Of a stretch of DNA of 64,000 bases, positions 22,495 to 33,599 are shown piece by piece (position 1 is the stretch's first letter; every line of letters starts with the position of its first letter). Below the pieces are notes generated by a model. The model saw only the letters and a list, made by a program, of their open reading frames with translations, was not told the DNA's origin and made no database searches. The DNA lies in NCBI GenBank assembly GCA_023935145.1, contig CM043700.1, forward strand, positions 71,024,120-71,088,119, in the 5' to 3' direction. The position numbers and the translations under genes were made by a program. This stretch comes from Bretschneidera sinensis (taxonomy: Eukaryota > Streptophyta > Magnoliopsida > Brassicales > Akaniaceae).

Positions 22495-22500
22495 TAAACT

Positions 22501-23386
22501 AATTAAATATCCCAAAACACACCAAAAAAACACTATAAACAATCATACCCTACTTCTTCAAATTCCCTGCTTCCTAAAAATCCCTGTGTTCTAGTTCCAT
22601 AAACTTATTAACAAGGTCATCCACATTACCTACACACACTAAGCCTACTTTATTTCCCAATACAAATGTTTGATGAGCTTCTTCAAATATCATCTTATTC
22701 ATGTGGATAATGTCGCCATTAGAAATAGAAATAGAATTTTCAATCTCTTCTTCTACTAAATTTTATACCTTCACGTAAATCAAATCCGGCTCAACTGTAC
22801 TAGGTTTCACAGACCCTTGTGTTTTACTTTTTTTTTTTTTGACTTTTTCTGCTTCAAATCCCCAATCCCCTATTTCTTTAGCATTTTCTTAACTTTGGCA
22901 AAGAAATAAATTGTTTATGTAAACCAAATCTTCTCCAATTGGGATATTACAAAGCCTCTGACTACCATAACCTTCTAAAGAGACTAAAGGTTGATCCTGA
23001 TCTAAAGTCCTTCCTAAAAAGGCTAAATAATTAAGATGATCAGAAGAAGGCCCAAAGGGTACTGATTGGACCCCAACCAAACTCTTATAATATACATTAA
23101 TCCCATTAACCAAATTTTCACTCACCAACCCATTATTTTCTACACATACTATATTCTGTGTTAGTTGGGTACCAACTTCTAAAAGGATAACTAAAGAGCT
23201 TATCTCGAGGCCCTCTATGAAATTAAACTCTTTACTATTGGAAATTTCCACTGACCTTGATATGCTAACTTTTTGAAAAGTAGTATCAATACCATTATGA
23301 GTGGCACTGATGCCTTTACCGAAGACATATTTTTCAGTTGTGCTCTCTTTCGCATTCTTTTGATTTCTATCAACGCATAACATCAT
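22501..23386 (-). pseudogene. Unassigned frame upstream of the LINE endonuclease (possible LINE N-terminal part)
   Basis: A 165-codon minus-strand frame (22889-23386) has no domain I recognise. It is Asn/Ser/Val-rich, in the right place and orientation to be a remnant of the LINE 5' coding region. No zinc knuckle could be read. Treat it as position-based inference only. A poly-T run at 22830-22840 interrupts the space between it and the endonuclease. Confidence 0.3.
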
Positions 23387-23659
23387 TCATAGGACCAAAA
23401 ACCTCACCCTCACCATTTATACTTCAGAGAAAGTTTGGTCAGAGAAGAAATAAGAACATTCAATTGGATTCATTTCCATATCTTTATTCAATTTTCTTGA
23501 TGGAAACACTTCAATAGCTGGTTCTTCAATAATTTTTATGGAAAATATATCCTCTCCAATCTAAACAGAAACATGAGTAGGTAATTAAGAAATTTGGTTT
23601 TCCCATTAAAAAATATTTTGTTTAATTCTCAATATGTTTATTTTCAAACTTAAGATTAA

Positions 23660-24044
23660 CTACATGTGCGATGTGCAAATTGATAGGAAAAGGAATCCAA
23701 TAATCCAGTCCCCGTGCTCATTTCTTAGGATTCCACCCATCCTAGATTTGTGATGTTGTTGTAAGCTACCATTAATATTTACCTTAAGTTGACTGATGAG
23801 AATTTCATGGCGCTTGTCTTTGCTTAATATTGTGGAAAGCATCAATAAATTAATTAGCTTGCTATTTGATAAGAGCATCATCACCATTCTCGGGCCATAT
23901 GAAATTTGTATGAAATGCCATTTTTTTCCTCCATCAACAAAAAAGTCTACAAGTTTGAGGAAAAATAGTTGCCCGAGTTGGCATATGGATCTTGTTGGTT
24001 GTATTAGGGGAACAATTCTAACAAATCCAATCCTTGATATTGAG
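23660..24044 (-). pseudogene. RNase H-like fragment, possibly of a second LINE
   Basis: Minus-strand residues NINGSLQQHHKSRMGGILRN followed by EHGDWIIGF resemble the start of the reverse-transcriptase-like RNase H domain found at the end of plant LINE ORF2. The fragment is cut by the LTR element that begins at 24045. It is upstream of the main LINE in the same orientation, so it is probably a separate copy. Confidence 0.5.
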
Positions 24045-24618
24045 TGTAGATACGAAAAACGTACATCGACACGTGGATGAATTTTATTGGATAATGTGCT
24101 TAGAGATAGCATTTTATCTAAAGTGCATAAGCAACATATCACTTTTATTCTAATAGCCTAAAAGTAGTTAAATTGCTATGGCAAAGCCTAATAAGATTGT
24201 GCTAAAATGAGCTAGCAACAACTGGTTTTTGTAACAGATTTTCCCATCCATAAACAGTTATTTCATTTTGCCTATAAATAGGCTTCTTCAACTCATTTGA
24301 AAGAAAAATGAGGAAAAAATAGAGAGAAAGAGATTATTTCCAAAAGAAAATTCATTTTTTTTATTCACCAAACATCATAGTGCCAAATACTTCTCTCATC
24401 ACCTAAATTTTTGTACACGCAGCCAGTTCTTATTGTATTATTTGATTCTTAATAAATATTCCTCAATTATATCTGTGGCATAGGTTTCATAAGTAAAACC
24501 AATAATTCTTGTGTGATTCAGATTTACACTATTTCTTATTCATTTTCTTTGTGGATTTCTCGATAATCCCTTGGAGACTCTAACCAATCATCAAGTGAAT
24601 CAAAATTCACTATAAACT
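24045..24618 (+). repeat. 5' LTR of the gag-only element
   Basis: It pairs with 26195-26765. It contains a TATA-like CCTATAAATAGGC near 24270 and an AATAAA-type signal near 24450. The shared sequence ends near CACTATAAA. Confidence 0.7.
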
Positions 24619-24661
24619 TTTTAGTGACTCCACTTGGGAGAATGATTTGAAGTTCAAGTGA

Positions 24662-25815
24662 AATGGTGAATCTCAAAGGTAATCTCGATAACGATATGGA
24701 GCTAGTCATGCCTAACACTAATGAAGTCATACTTGAAGAGCACAATTATCCACACATAGGATTATTCAGGTATCCAATGCTAAAAAGTTTGATTGCTCGC
24801 TTAAATTCAATCCAAGTGAAAATGCACAGCTGAGGCAGATGTTACTCAGTATGTAAGCTATATTCAATTCTTTAATTGCTAATGCTGAAGTTTCCAAAAA
24901 GAAAGAAGTATATAATCATAACACTGGCAATAGAGGTTTTGATCTAAGGATTTCACCACTAGAAAGTGCTCACAACCTTATAGATCTAAAAGTTGGTATG
25001 CAGAACTTTGGAACGAAGAAATCGATGGTGAATGAAGTAGAAGTGAGAAAAATCTCCAAATAATCCAATGTTCCAGCTATTAAGAGTCTAATTTCTGAAC
25101 CAAAAGAAAAGCATAACTGTGGTGCTCCTAATTTCTCTGCACCAGTAGTGCCATATGTACGCAGACCTAGCACTTCCTACATCTCTACTTCAACTTTCAT
25201 GATTAAAGATCTAGACTGCATTTTCAAGAGTTCCACAAGAAGATTTGTCTCCATGGCATATGATTTTAGCTTCATTCCTCATTATCCTATGGTGGTAATG
25301 CTAAAGGAAAACCCCCAGGGATATAAGGTTTCAAGCTTTGAAAAATTTAATGGCACGATTGTATGCAAGGGAGCATATCAAAAGATTATTGGATGTCATG
25401 GGATTTTGGAGATATGATCAAGATTTGTTAACGAGGGAGTTCTCAAAGAGCCTTATTGACAAAGTGAACACTTTGTATGCAAATTTAGAGCCCAAGAGCA
25501 TATCAAATTGGAATGAGATAGTGAAGTAATTCTTACAAAAGTTCTACGTCATTCCATGTCAGTATACGCTGATAAATTTTGCATAAGAGTGTCAAGGACC
25601 TACAAAAACTCTAGAGAACTACATTGAAAAATTCATGGTGAAACTGTCGAAGTGCCAAGACAAAAGTGAAGAAAAAATTATGGTAAAACTCTATATTTCT
25701 CAAATGCGCGATGAGTACAAAAGATTCTTAGAGAATCTAGACATAACTTATTTTGGCTATTTATTTGATAAGGCTAGGAAAACTAGAGCATCCGTAGTAA
25801 AATTCTCAGCTTAAA
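24662..25815 (+). pseudogene. Degraded gag of the gag-only element
   Basis: The best stretch is 25338-25529: NLMARLYAREHIKRLLDVMG to LTREFSKSLIDKVNTLYANL and SISNWNEIV, a retrotransposon gag core. Further downstream LENYIEKFMVKLSKC and KLYISQMRDEYKRFLENL continue it in another frame. At 24662 a short start MVNLKGNLDNDMELVM is readable. Stops and frame changes break the protein. Confidence 0.65.
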
Positions 25816-26194
25816 AATGAACTAGAATGTGACAATGTCAGCAATAACTGAAGGCAGTAATAGCAAGAATCCTCAGTTAGTATGACAGGGGTATCGAAAA
25901 GAGTGAAATTTAGTAGAAAGTTCTAAAGAGAGATTTGGCCAAGGTTTGCTTCCAATGGAAGGCGTTATGATGTTCTTAGAGTCATTAATACAAGCTAGAA
26001 GATTATCAGAAAGTTTAGCAACCATTTAAAAAAAATATGAAGAAAGTTGGATCAAGGAAAATAGATGAGCAATTACTAAATAAAAAGTCAGGAGTAGGAG
26101 AGATATTTAAAAAATTATTTTGAAAAGTTTTGGGAAGATCGAATATGCACATATCACAAGTTATAATCGCGTGTACATGTGTAAGAGGAAAAAA

Positions 26195-26765
26195 TGTAAA
26201 TACAAAAAATGTACATCGCAATGTGGATGAATTTTGTTGGGTAACATGGCATTTTATCTTGAGTGCAAAAGCAATGAATCTCTTCTATTCTAACAGCCTA
26301 AAAGCAATTAGATTTCTATGGCATAACGTGATAACATGGTGCTAAAATGAGCTGGCAACAATGGTTTTTGTAACGGATGTTCCCGTCCATAAACAATTAT
26401 TTCATTTTTCCAATAAATAGGCTATTTCAGTTCATTTGAAAGAAAAAATGAGGAATAAAATAGAGAGAAAGAAATATTCTTTGCAGAAGAAAATTCATTT
26501 TTCTTATTCGTCAAACATTATTTGAGTGCCAAATACTTCTTTAATCACCTAGATTTATATATACGCAGCTAACACTTGTTGTAATCTTTGATTCTTAATA
26601 AAAATCCTCAATTGTATCCATAGAAGTAGGTCTCATAAGTCGAACAATATAATTCTTGTGTGATTCAAATTTACATTATTTCTTATTCATTTTCTTGGTG
26701 AATTTCTCAATAATCTGTTGGTGACTCCAACCAATAATCAAGTGAATCAAAATTCACTATAAATA
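26195..26765 (+). repeat. 3' LTR of the gag-only element
   Basis: It matches the copy at 24045 with substitutions and small indels; a TATA-like CCAATAAATAGGC occurs near 26410. The adjacent purine tract at 26182-26194 fixes the left border. Confidence 0.7.
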
Positions 26766-26769
26766 GTGA

Positions 26770-27375
26770 GAAAAACCTTTGATGCACCGTGGTTGAGAGA
26801 ATCAATTTAATCTAGATTCTAAAAGCTAATATGCAGTCCTGAAGAATGTGTAAAGTGGATTCAGAACTTCTTTTGCAAACTGAAATTCGCCCCTAATTGA
26901 ATTGAGTTTACCACACTTTTATAGGTCACTCGTGCCTTTTAAGACCTCTAATGGCAATTTCATTTGGTTTTCATTGCCGCAATATTGGTGGCAAGTTCAA
27001 TGCCAATGGAAAATTTTGATGAAACTATACACTCAAGTGTTTTTTTTTTATATTTTTCTAATTAATTGCAATTATTGGTAGTTAAGGGATCTAAAATTTA
27101 AAATATTTTTATAGGCTAAATTACACCATTAGTTTAAAAAAATTGATTCAAAATTCAAATTGGTCTTAGCTTTCACTTGTAACAATTATTTCCCCAAACT
27201 TTAAATTTTGTTCAATGTTATTCAGGTTCAAAGCCCAAGTTTTTCATAAAAAAATGACATGTAATTATTAAAGGATAGGAAAAAAAATGTACTTAATTAA
27301 AGCGTTAATTAACCACGTTTTTCAATCTCAATAATTTCTTGCAACTTAGTTTAATTGAGGTTGGAGACCATTTTG
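26770..27375. other. Unassigned AT-rich DNA related to 32105-32710
   Basis: Shared blocks include AAGACCTCTAATG, TTGATGAAACTATA, TTAATTAATTG(C/T)GA(C/A)TATTGGTAGT and ACTTAG(A/T)TTAATT. They occur in the same order and orientation here and at 32105-32710. Here the block lies directly downstream (minus strand) of a TBL pseudo-exon, so it may be intron sequence of a duplicated TBL gene. Confidence 0.45.
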
Positions 27376-27379
27376 AATG

Positions 27380-27575
27380 AGATATAAATTTGTGTTGTTA
27401 CATTGGCTTTGAAGATTAAATGAAAGAGACCTCTTTTCATGGATTTCTTGTCTTCAGGTATAATCGACTCAAACATGCAGAGAAATGATTCCCATTGACC
27501 TCTTTAAAGCGAATCCCCCATAAACAAGAGTCTTTTTCCTTTAAGTTTCTTCAGGTCTCTTAGTGTCTTCAATGG
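27380..27575 (-). pseudogene. TBL (DUF231/PC-esterase) pseudo-exon with the GDSL block
   Basis: Minus-strand residues KTLRDLKKLKGKRLLFMGDS then L, a TAA stop, then RGQWESFLCMFESIIPEDKK and SMKRG match the exon of plant TBL proteins that carries the first catalytic motif (GDS). TBL proteins O-acetylate cell wall polysaccharides in the Golgi. The stop is in the place of a conserved Gln. No other exon of this copy was found nearby. The LTR element and the CACTA element lie on its two sides. It is a relic of a gene related to the one at 33018-38285. Confidence 0.8.
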
Positions 27576-27769
27576 TCTTATTATGGTAAAGACGATCAAC
27601 CTACCCTTCAAGTGACTTACCCAAGTAGGACTGGTTACGAGATTTCTTTTTAAGTCTGATTAGATTTTGGGCATCAACATACTCGTCTTGATCTAGTATT
27701 GCATTTTTGCAATTATACCAAGTTCCAAAATGCTTCTTATTGTTTAATATTTTTTTCTTGAAATTCATT

Positions 27770-27960
27770 ATCACCGACAAAATATTCCGTCAGTGATAAG
27801 TAAAGTTTTTTGAAATTTCTTATCACCGATGGAATCCATCGGTGATATGTTATTTTTTTATTATTTATTTATTAAAAACAGTCAAAATTAATATTTTTTA
27901 AAAAGCATCACCGACGGAATATTTTCTACATAATATTTCGTCGGTGATAAGTTATTTTTT
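27770..27960. repeat. Subterminal inverted repeats of the ATCACCGACGGA type
   Basis: Four blocks alternate in orientation: TTATCACCGACAAAAT, ATTCCGTCAGTGATAA, TTATCACCGATGGAATCC with ATCGGTGATA, and CATCACCGACGGAATATT with ATTTCGTCGGTGATAA. Such arrays lie next to CACTA termini and bind the transposase in this superfamily. Confidence 0.7.
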
Positions 27961-28159
27961 ATTAGGGTAAATTACATTAACCTACTAAGGTTAGTCCATG
28001 GTTACACTTATCTCATATAGTTTTTAGAATATACACTTACTTACCTGTTATTAACTTTTTGTTAGCTTTTCGTTAGTCAATTGTTCAAAATCTAGTCAAA
28101 CTTTATGCATACTCATCAAAACTTATTGGAAACGTGACTTTATCCTTACAACTAGCTTT

Positions 28160-28804
28160 TGTACAATGAGTTCTACTTATAGCACATTGCCCATTCTTTT
28201 GGTCCCATACAACTTGCCACCGTGGCTTTGCATGAAGCAAACATTGTTCATCCTTTCAATGGTGATTCCTGATGAAAAAAGCCTCGGTAATGATATTGAT
28301 ATCTTTTTGCAACCTCTAATGGAAGAGTTGAAACAATTATGGGATAGTGTTGATGCGTTCAATGCGTCCACCAATCAAAGCTTTAAGCTGTGCACTTCTC
28401 TTATTTTGACCATTACTGATTTTCCTACATATGCAAACTTATCTGGTTTGAGCACCAAGGAGCATGTTGCTTGCCCATGTTGTGGGGACTCTATGCATTC
28501 TATATGGTTAAAGCATGGTGGAAAGTTTTGCTATATGGGTCATCGTCGATGGTTAGAAGAAAACCATGAGTTTCGTTTTCAAAAGAATCAGTTTGATGGA
28601 GCCATAGAGTTGGGATCTGCTCCTGTTCCACTGTATGAACACGATGTTTTAAGTCAACTAGAGGGTGAAAACTACATCTATCATAAAACCTTGAAGCCTT
28701 CTAAGAAGCGGTCAAGAGAGGATGTTGGTACCTCTACGGAGCAAGTACTAGTGGATGTTGGTACCTCTACAGGGGTTGCTGCACCAGCAAAGCAAAAATT
28801 TTAG
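28160..28804 (+). pseudogene. TNP2-type CACTA transposase fragment (Transposase_21)
   Basis: Residues STLPILLVPYNLPPWLCMKQ, IPDEKSLGNDIDIFLQPLME, FPTYANLSGLSTKEHVACPC and FCYMGHRRWLEENHEF are hallmark TNP2 blocks. TNP2 cuts and joins the element ends. Only this middle part is present: the N-terminal part is missing upstream of 28160 and the frame stops at 28802-28804, after a duplicated DVGTST tail. It is therefore a fragment. Confidence 0.85.
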
Positions 28805-28923
28805 GGTTCTTGACATGTATGGTATGCAGTAGTAGCAGTACACCTCATTATAACTCTTTTAACCCCATAAGTATAGCTCTTTGACGTCTTTTTTTTTAAA
28901 GATATAAGCATGTTTATATTTTT

Positions 28924-30841
28924 ATGTATACAGATTTCAACATGTTTAGATCAAAACCTATTTCTCCCTCATTCAAAGCTATTATGTCAAACCAATCTCC
29001 TGTTGGGTCTTCACAACATCAAAAAGATGTTGAACATGAGCATGAGTATCAACTTGAAGATGATCATGACTCTCAAAGTGATTCTGAAATCGGGCCAATA
29101 ACCACAAAAAGTCAAAACAATGATAATGAAGAATATGAGATAATTGGTAATTTTTGTATTATAAGACATTCTTTTTATAACTAGTTTGATATCACAGTGT
29201 TATTCTATTTATAAAATTTATGTTTTAAATATATAAATTCTCAAGGGAGGGTGAGAAAGCAAACACATGTCACTCGAACGTGACAAGTGTAGTCCTTAGA
29301 ACGTGGGAAGAAAATTATGGTTCACTTCAATGCACTTAATCAACCTGTGCAAAATGATGGGCAAATATTAAGTAGCTAGTTGGGTAAAGTTGCAAAGAGA
29401 GAGAACATTTGTCTGCTTGGTTATGCGGATTGAAAGAAGGTGCCTTCTAACTACAAAAAGGACATTGTTTTATTGATTGGGGTAATTAACAACAACGTAA
29501 TTTGAGGTTTTCTTCCATTTTTTGTGGTGTTGTACATGCATATACTCCTTAACACCAAAAATACTTATTTGTATTATTTCTTTTCTTTGTGATAAAGGAA
29601 GTTTCATTATCCTATGATTAAGGTGATCGACAAAATATTATTGAGGATGATCGGTAAAAAATGGAAGGACTACAAGTATGTGCTTAAAAGGGACCATGTG
29701 AGGAACAAAAAAAAGCAACAAGTTTTGAGCAATAAAGCTCGAAAAGGAGTATATCAAGACCAGTGGAAACAACTTGTGAACTACTGGTTTCTGAACAAAG
29801 TGAGGTTGTTTTTTTTCATAATTATGTTCATTTGAATTCTCATTGTTTCTATTTTCTTTTAATGATTGTTAATTAAATTGGTTTATGGTTGTTGTAGAAA
29901 TATTCTACGATAGGGACAACAGCACGTGGAAGACAACAATGTCATCACACGACTGGATCAAAGAGTTTTTTTTTTTTACTAAAACCCATAAACGCAAGGA
30001 TGTAACTTTTATTGATGAAGCATGAAGACAATTTGTTGGATCAATTACTTGAAGTTAGAGATTTTTAATTCTTATATCAATTATTCTTGGATCATTTTTA
30101 TTGGTGTTCTCAAATACGTTGCCTTTGCCAGATAAAATATTTCTCCATTTTGTTTCCCGTTAATCTTTATTTATTTTTGGATAAGAAATGACAGCCAAAC
30201 AGATACTTGATGTGATGAGACTTGAAAATGAAAAAAAATAATGATTACATACAAAAGCTTGTTGTGGCTACTTTGTTTGGATTGTATTTTTGTTCTTCTT
30301 TTGTAGAAGGTTTTATAGAAAAAGAGAGAATACTCTGCCCGTTTTTCTGTAAAATCTGATTGCTTAACTTTTGTTCCTTTTATTTACTTTCACTGCAAAT
30401 AGCTACTCAATCTTTGGGGGAGTTTGTTTATTATCTTTGTTATTTCTTAATTGTAGGTGACTGCTGAAGCCCGTGTGGCCAAACTTGTTGCTCCGTCAGA
30501 ATCTTCTGATGCTAGCAACAATTTACAAATACAAAATGAAGTCTTCACGGAGCTTATAGGTGAAGAGAGTTCTGGACGTGTACTAGGTCAAGGGTTTAGA
30601 GTTACTCCCATAGAGGTGCATGGATTTTCAGCTCAAATTAGGAATGATGTGGGATACAATGGAGCTTATGCTGAAAAGATATATAATTTGAAAGCACAAA
30701 TAGAATAACTCAATCAAAAGCATGAGCATCAGATTCAAGAAATAACGACGAAGCACGATGATCAAATGACCAGTATGCAGTCTCAAATGAATGAGCTCAA
30801 GTTTTTATTACAGCGGTTGGTTAATAGAGGATCACAGATTT
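28924..30841 (+). pseudogene. CACTA second protein (Transposase_24-like), broken and with introns
   Basis: An acidic start (SPVGSSQHQKDVEHEHEYQL) is followed by KIMVHFNALNQPVQNDGQ and YADWKKVPSNYKKD (29310-29480). Then come LRMIGKKWKDYKYVLKRD and QDQWKQLVNYWFLNK (29640-29800), a piece near 29900 and a C-terminal part (30457-30841) ending in a predicted coiled coil with repeated Gln-Met. This order matches the plant family of En/Spm-like accessory proteins. Stops at 29382 and 30706 and further frame changes break it. Confidence 0.65.
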
Positions 30842-31064
30842 GATTTCAAGTGTAATGATTAGTAAAAGATTTTTTCAGACTTCATTCAATTACTTGTTGG
30901 TTGTGTATGAATTCATATGTTAACTATGAATGTTTTTTGTGTGAATAAAATGACTTTTGTATTGATATTTGAATTTATATGGATTTGATGGTATATATAT
31001 TGAAGAACAAGGGTTTATAGTAGGTGTTGATATTAAACCCACAAAAATTGCCAATATCTGGTAT

Positions 31065-31291
31065 ATTGTGGCGCTTTAAAGCACCAATACATTGCAGCAC
31101 TTAGAAGCGCCACTATATTGCGGCGCTTCAAAGCGCCACAAACTTATGCACATTACGGCACTTACAGTAAGCGTCACTAAATGTACTGTGACACCACAAA
31201 TACCGGCACTTACAGTATCACATATTGCGGCACTTTAAAGCGCCGAAATATGCTAAAAAAAGCGTCGACATCTACCACTTATGTCGTAGTG
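31065..31291. repeat. Right subterminal array and terminus of the CACTA element
   Basis: At least six copies of a GCGCTTTAAAGCGCC-related motif in both orientations are followed by the terminus ending at 31291 (CGTAGTG). The next three bases are GAT, the candidate target duplication. Confidence 0.7.
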
Positions 31292-31294
31292 GAT

Positions 31295-32060
31295 ATAAGT
31301 TCTAAATAGTTCAAATGTAGTGATCAGAGATACTATGAATGAAGAGTGCTTGTACATGTTGAATGAGAGGATAGTTGCTTCAAAAAGTAAGTGGATGAGA
31401 TGGAAAGACCAAAAGAAATGACTGCACCAACCAAAGAAGAAAGTCAAATTTGATAATGAGATGGAGAATTTGAGCCAAGTTGGAGATTTGTTAGGATTTT
31501 GGCTCAATTCCTCACAAGAAGGACTTCTAATTGGTTTGAAAAAAATAATTTCCTATTTTATAGTTGGTTGTTCAAGTAGGAGTATAGTACTAGTTTCCTA
31601 TTAGATTGTTCCTCATACAAATAGTAATAGTAATAGTAGTTTACTATGTTGTTGTTCTTTTTCTAGTAGTTTTAGGAGAATATCATCTATATAAAGGGGG
31701 TTCCAGAGAAGGTTTGAGACACCCTCATTATTTCAATATACATTGTAAATTAGAGGAATTTACTACAAAAGCTAGGATGAGAGCTTTGGGTGTATTAGGG
31801 TTTTGAGTTGTCAAGTAAAGAGAGAACTTACAACTAGAGTTAGGTTGAGAGCTTTGGGTGTATTGGGCTTTCAGATTGTGAGGTTGTGAGAGTTTAGCAA
31901 CTTTGATATTCCTAATGTTGTAATTGAGGATTAATAAAGCAATAGGTTTATTGGGGGACGTAGGCAAAGAGGTTGTCGAACCACATTAAATTGTTGTGTT
32001 CTTGATATTTGTTTGCTTTGCCTATTTAATAGATGTGATTGTGTTTTTTGCCTAAAATTT
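31295..32060 (+). mobile_element. Copia retrotransposon 3' end: LTR with purine tract, truncated upstream
   Basis: GTTGGAGATT directly precedes TGTTAGGATTTTGGC at 31489, the usual copia purine tract and LTR start. The LTR has a TATA box (CATCTATATAAAGGGG near 31690) and the common GGGGGACGTAGGCAAAGAGGTTGTCGAACC block near 31950-31985. No second LTR or coding domain was found. The upstream part is cut by the CACTA terminus. A GAGAGCTTTGGGTGTATT(A/G)GG block is duplicated at 31778 and 31846. Confidence 0.65.
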
Positions 32061-33017
32061 GAGTAGGCGGATTTTAGAGGTAAAATCCCAAGAAATTCGC
32101 ACATGTTTTTTAAGACCTCTAATGAAAATTTCATAGAATTTGCATTGCAGCAATGTTGGTGTTAGGTTTAATGCCTCCGTAAAAACAAGATAGGCCAATC
32201 GGAAACTTTGATGAAACTATAAACCCAAATGGTTTCTTGTTTTTCATTTTTTAATTAATTGTGACTATTGGTAGTCAAGAGATTTGAAATTTGAAATTTG
32301 ATAGGCTGAATTACACCATCAGTTCCAAAATTTTGGACTAAAATTCAAATTGGTACTATTAAAGTTTAAATTATAAGGTCCCTTTGTCTTTGGTGCAATA
32401 GTGAGAGATATGAAAACCCCTATCAAGAAGCAAGGTTTGAAATCTTCCACCTCTGCTAAAAAAAGTTTAAATTGTAAGATATAAGGTTGCATTTGGATTT
32501 CAAAAATCTTATATTCAATTTAAACTAAAGCTTTTACACTAATATTGATATTAATGAATATCAACACAAGTTTAATTAATCTAAACAAGTGTCCTAATTT
32601 TTTATATGATGACATGTGATTATTAATGAATAGGAAAAAAAGTGCTTAAAGCATTTAACCACATTTCTTAACTTTCTTAGTTTCTTGCAACTTAGATTAA
32701 TTAAGATTAAATACAACTTTGAACATTATTAAAATGATTTGAACGTGTTTTTTTTTTCCTACTAATCAATAAACAGACTCGATATTTTTTTCTTAAATTT
32801 TGACAAGGAGAAAAATAGAACTCGAGTATCCTTTGAACGTTACAGTTTGGGGCCTTCATTAATGTTGTAAATGAAATGGTGGGAATCAATTTGAATTTCG
32901 AACCAAATTCTAAGGATCAGTGGTCTAATTGAGAAAGAAAATGTACCAATAAATGGAAAAAAGTGAATATGACTCAACTTGTAAATATATAAGAATAAAA
33001 AAACTTTGACATAAATA
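32061..33017. other. Unassigned AT-rich DNA; part resembles 26930-27375
   Basis: The stretch 32105-32710 shares ordered blocks with 26930-27375. From 32710 to 33017 a minus-strand frame (MKAPNCNVQRILEFYFSPC) faintly recalls the TBL block that follows the GDSL exon, but I cannot confirm it. Confidence 0.35.
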
Positions 33018-33599
33018 TCAAATGGTATCTGAACCATCTTTGATCATAGACACTTGTATTCTTTTTTTTTTTTTAATCCTTCTACAAATGTGCAAAAATA
33101 TATGATTCCATGTATCTGGAACTCCTGGAAAACACCAATGTATGCAATTTGCATGGTGTAGTGGATCAACTTTTTGGTCTTCAGTCAACACCTTACCTCT
33201 CGTCTCAGTGTAAACTGATGAGTGACCATCAATTCGATACTCTGAAATGTGTGTTATGTTGATTAAAGTAACAGGAACTTTCATTTTCTCTACTATATTG
33301 GCCACCACACTCATCATCTTTTTGTTTGAACCGGCTTCCCAATGCTTCTTTTTCATTACTGGCTTTGTTTCATTGTAGCATTTGATCCCATCCTTGTTGC
33401 CCCAGTCCTCGTTTATAAAGAAAAATACATGACATTGTAAGCTGATTCATTTGATAAATTCCTACCTCTCTATCTATATCGAAGATGTTTAGATTTTTCA
33501 AAACTCCATGGACATGCAGAAGAGAAATGCTATCAGTTTTTACTACACAAGCCATCTTTGATAGAAGTTAATTTGATGATTGTTGTCTTCTGCAATTGA

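Larger units (their letters stand above)
3690..22500 (-). mobile_element. Old L1-type LINE, split by two nested LTR retrotransposons
   Basis: Read on the minus strand, the pieces occur in LINE ORF2 order: apurinic-type endonuclease (21960-22494), reverse transcriptase (20045-21187), then zinc-finger/RNase H tail (12915-14634), then an A-rich 3' end (3690-3872) with AATAAAAAAATAACAT-like sequence. The reverse transcriptase frame leaves off at 20042 with residues YFMYVF. It resumes at 14634 with KIHVVVALEME, exactly across the copia insertion. The 3' untranslated part resumes at 3872 across the Tat insertion. Many stops and frameshifts show that the element is dead. Being split by both LTR elements makes it the oldest of the three. 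The 5' end and target duplication were not found. Confidence 0.75.
24045..26765 (+). mobile_element. Gag-only LTR retrotransposon, probably Ty3/gypsy
   Basis: Direct repeats of about 570 bp (about 24045-24618 and 26195-26765) start TGTAGATACG/TGTAAATACA and share most of their sequence. The second copy is preceded by the purine tract AAGAGGAAAAAA. A primer-binding-like TAGTGACTCCACTTGGGA follows the first copy. The 1.6-kb interior encodes only degraded gag. No protease, reverse transcriptase or integrase was found. It is thus a short, non-autonomous derivative. The exact 3' ends of the LTRs and the target duplication could not be fixed. Confidence 0.7.
27770..31291 (+). mobile_element. CACTA (En/Spm-like) transposon remnant
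   Basis: The right end reads ACTTATGTCGTAGTG (the reverse complement starts CACTACGACATAAGT), the CACTA signature. Just inside (31065-31260) are many short inverted repeats of the GCGGCGCTTTAAAGCGCC type. The left part (27770-27960) has another set, ATCACCGACGGAAT/ATTCCGTCGGTGAT. In between lie a TNP2-type transposase exon and a second frame of the Transposase_24 type. No left CACTA terminus was found. The two sides use unrelated subterminal repeats, so two elements may be fused here. Confidence 0.7.

Noticed and set aside
31253..31507. 84-codon minus-strand frame at the CACTA border
   Set aside because: It spans the CACTA terminus and copia DNA of opposite orientation and has no recognisable motif.
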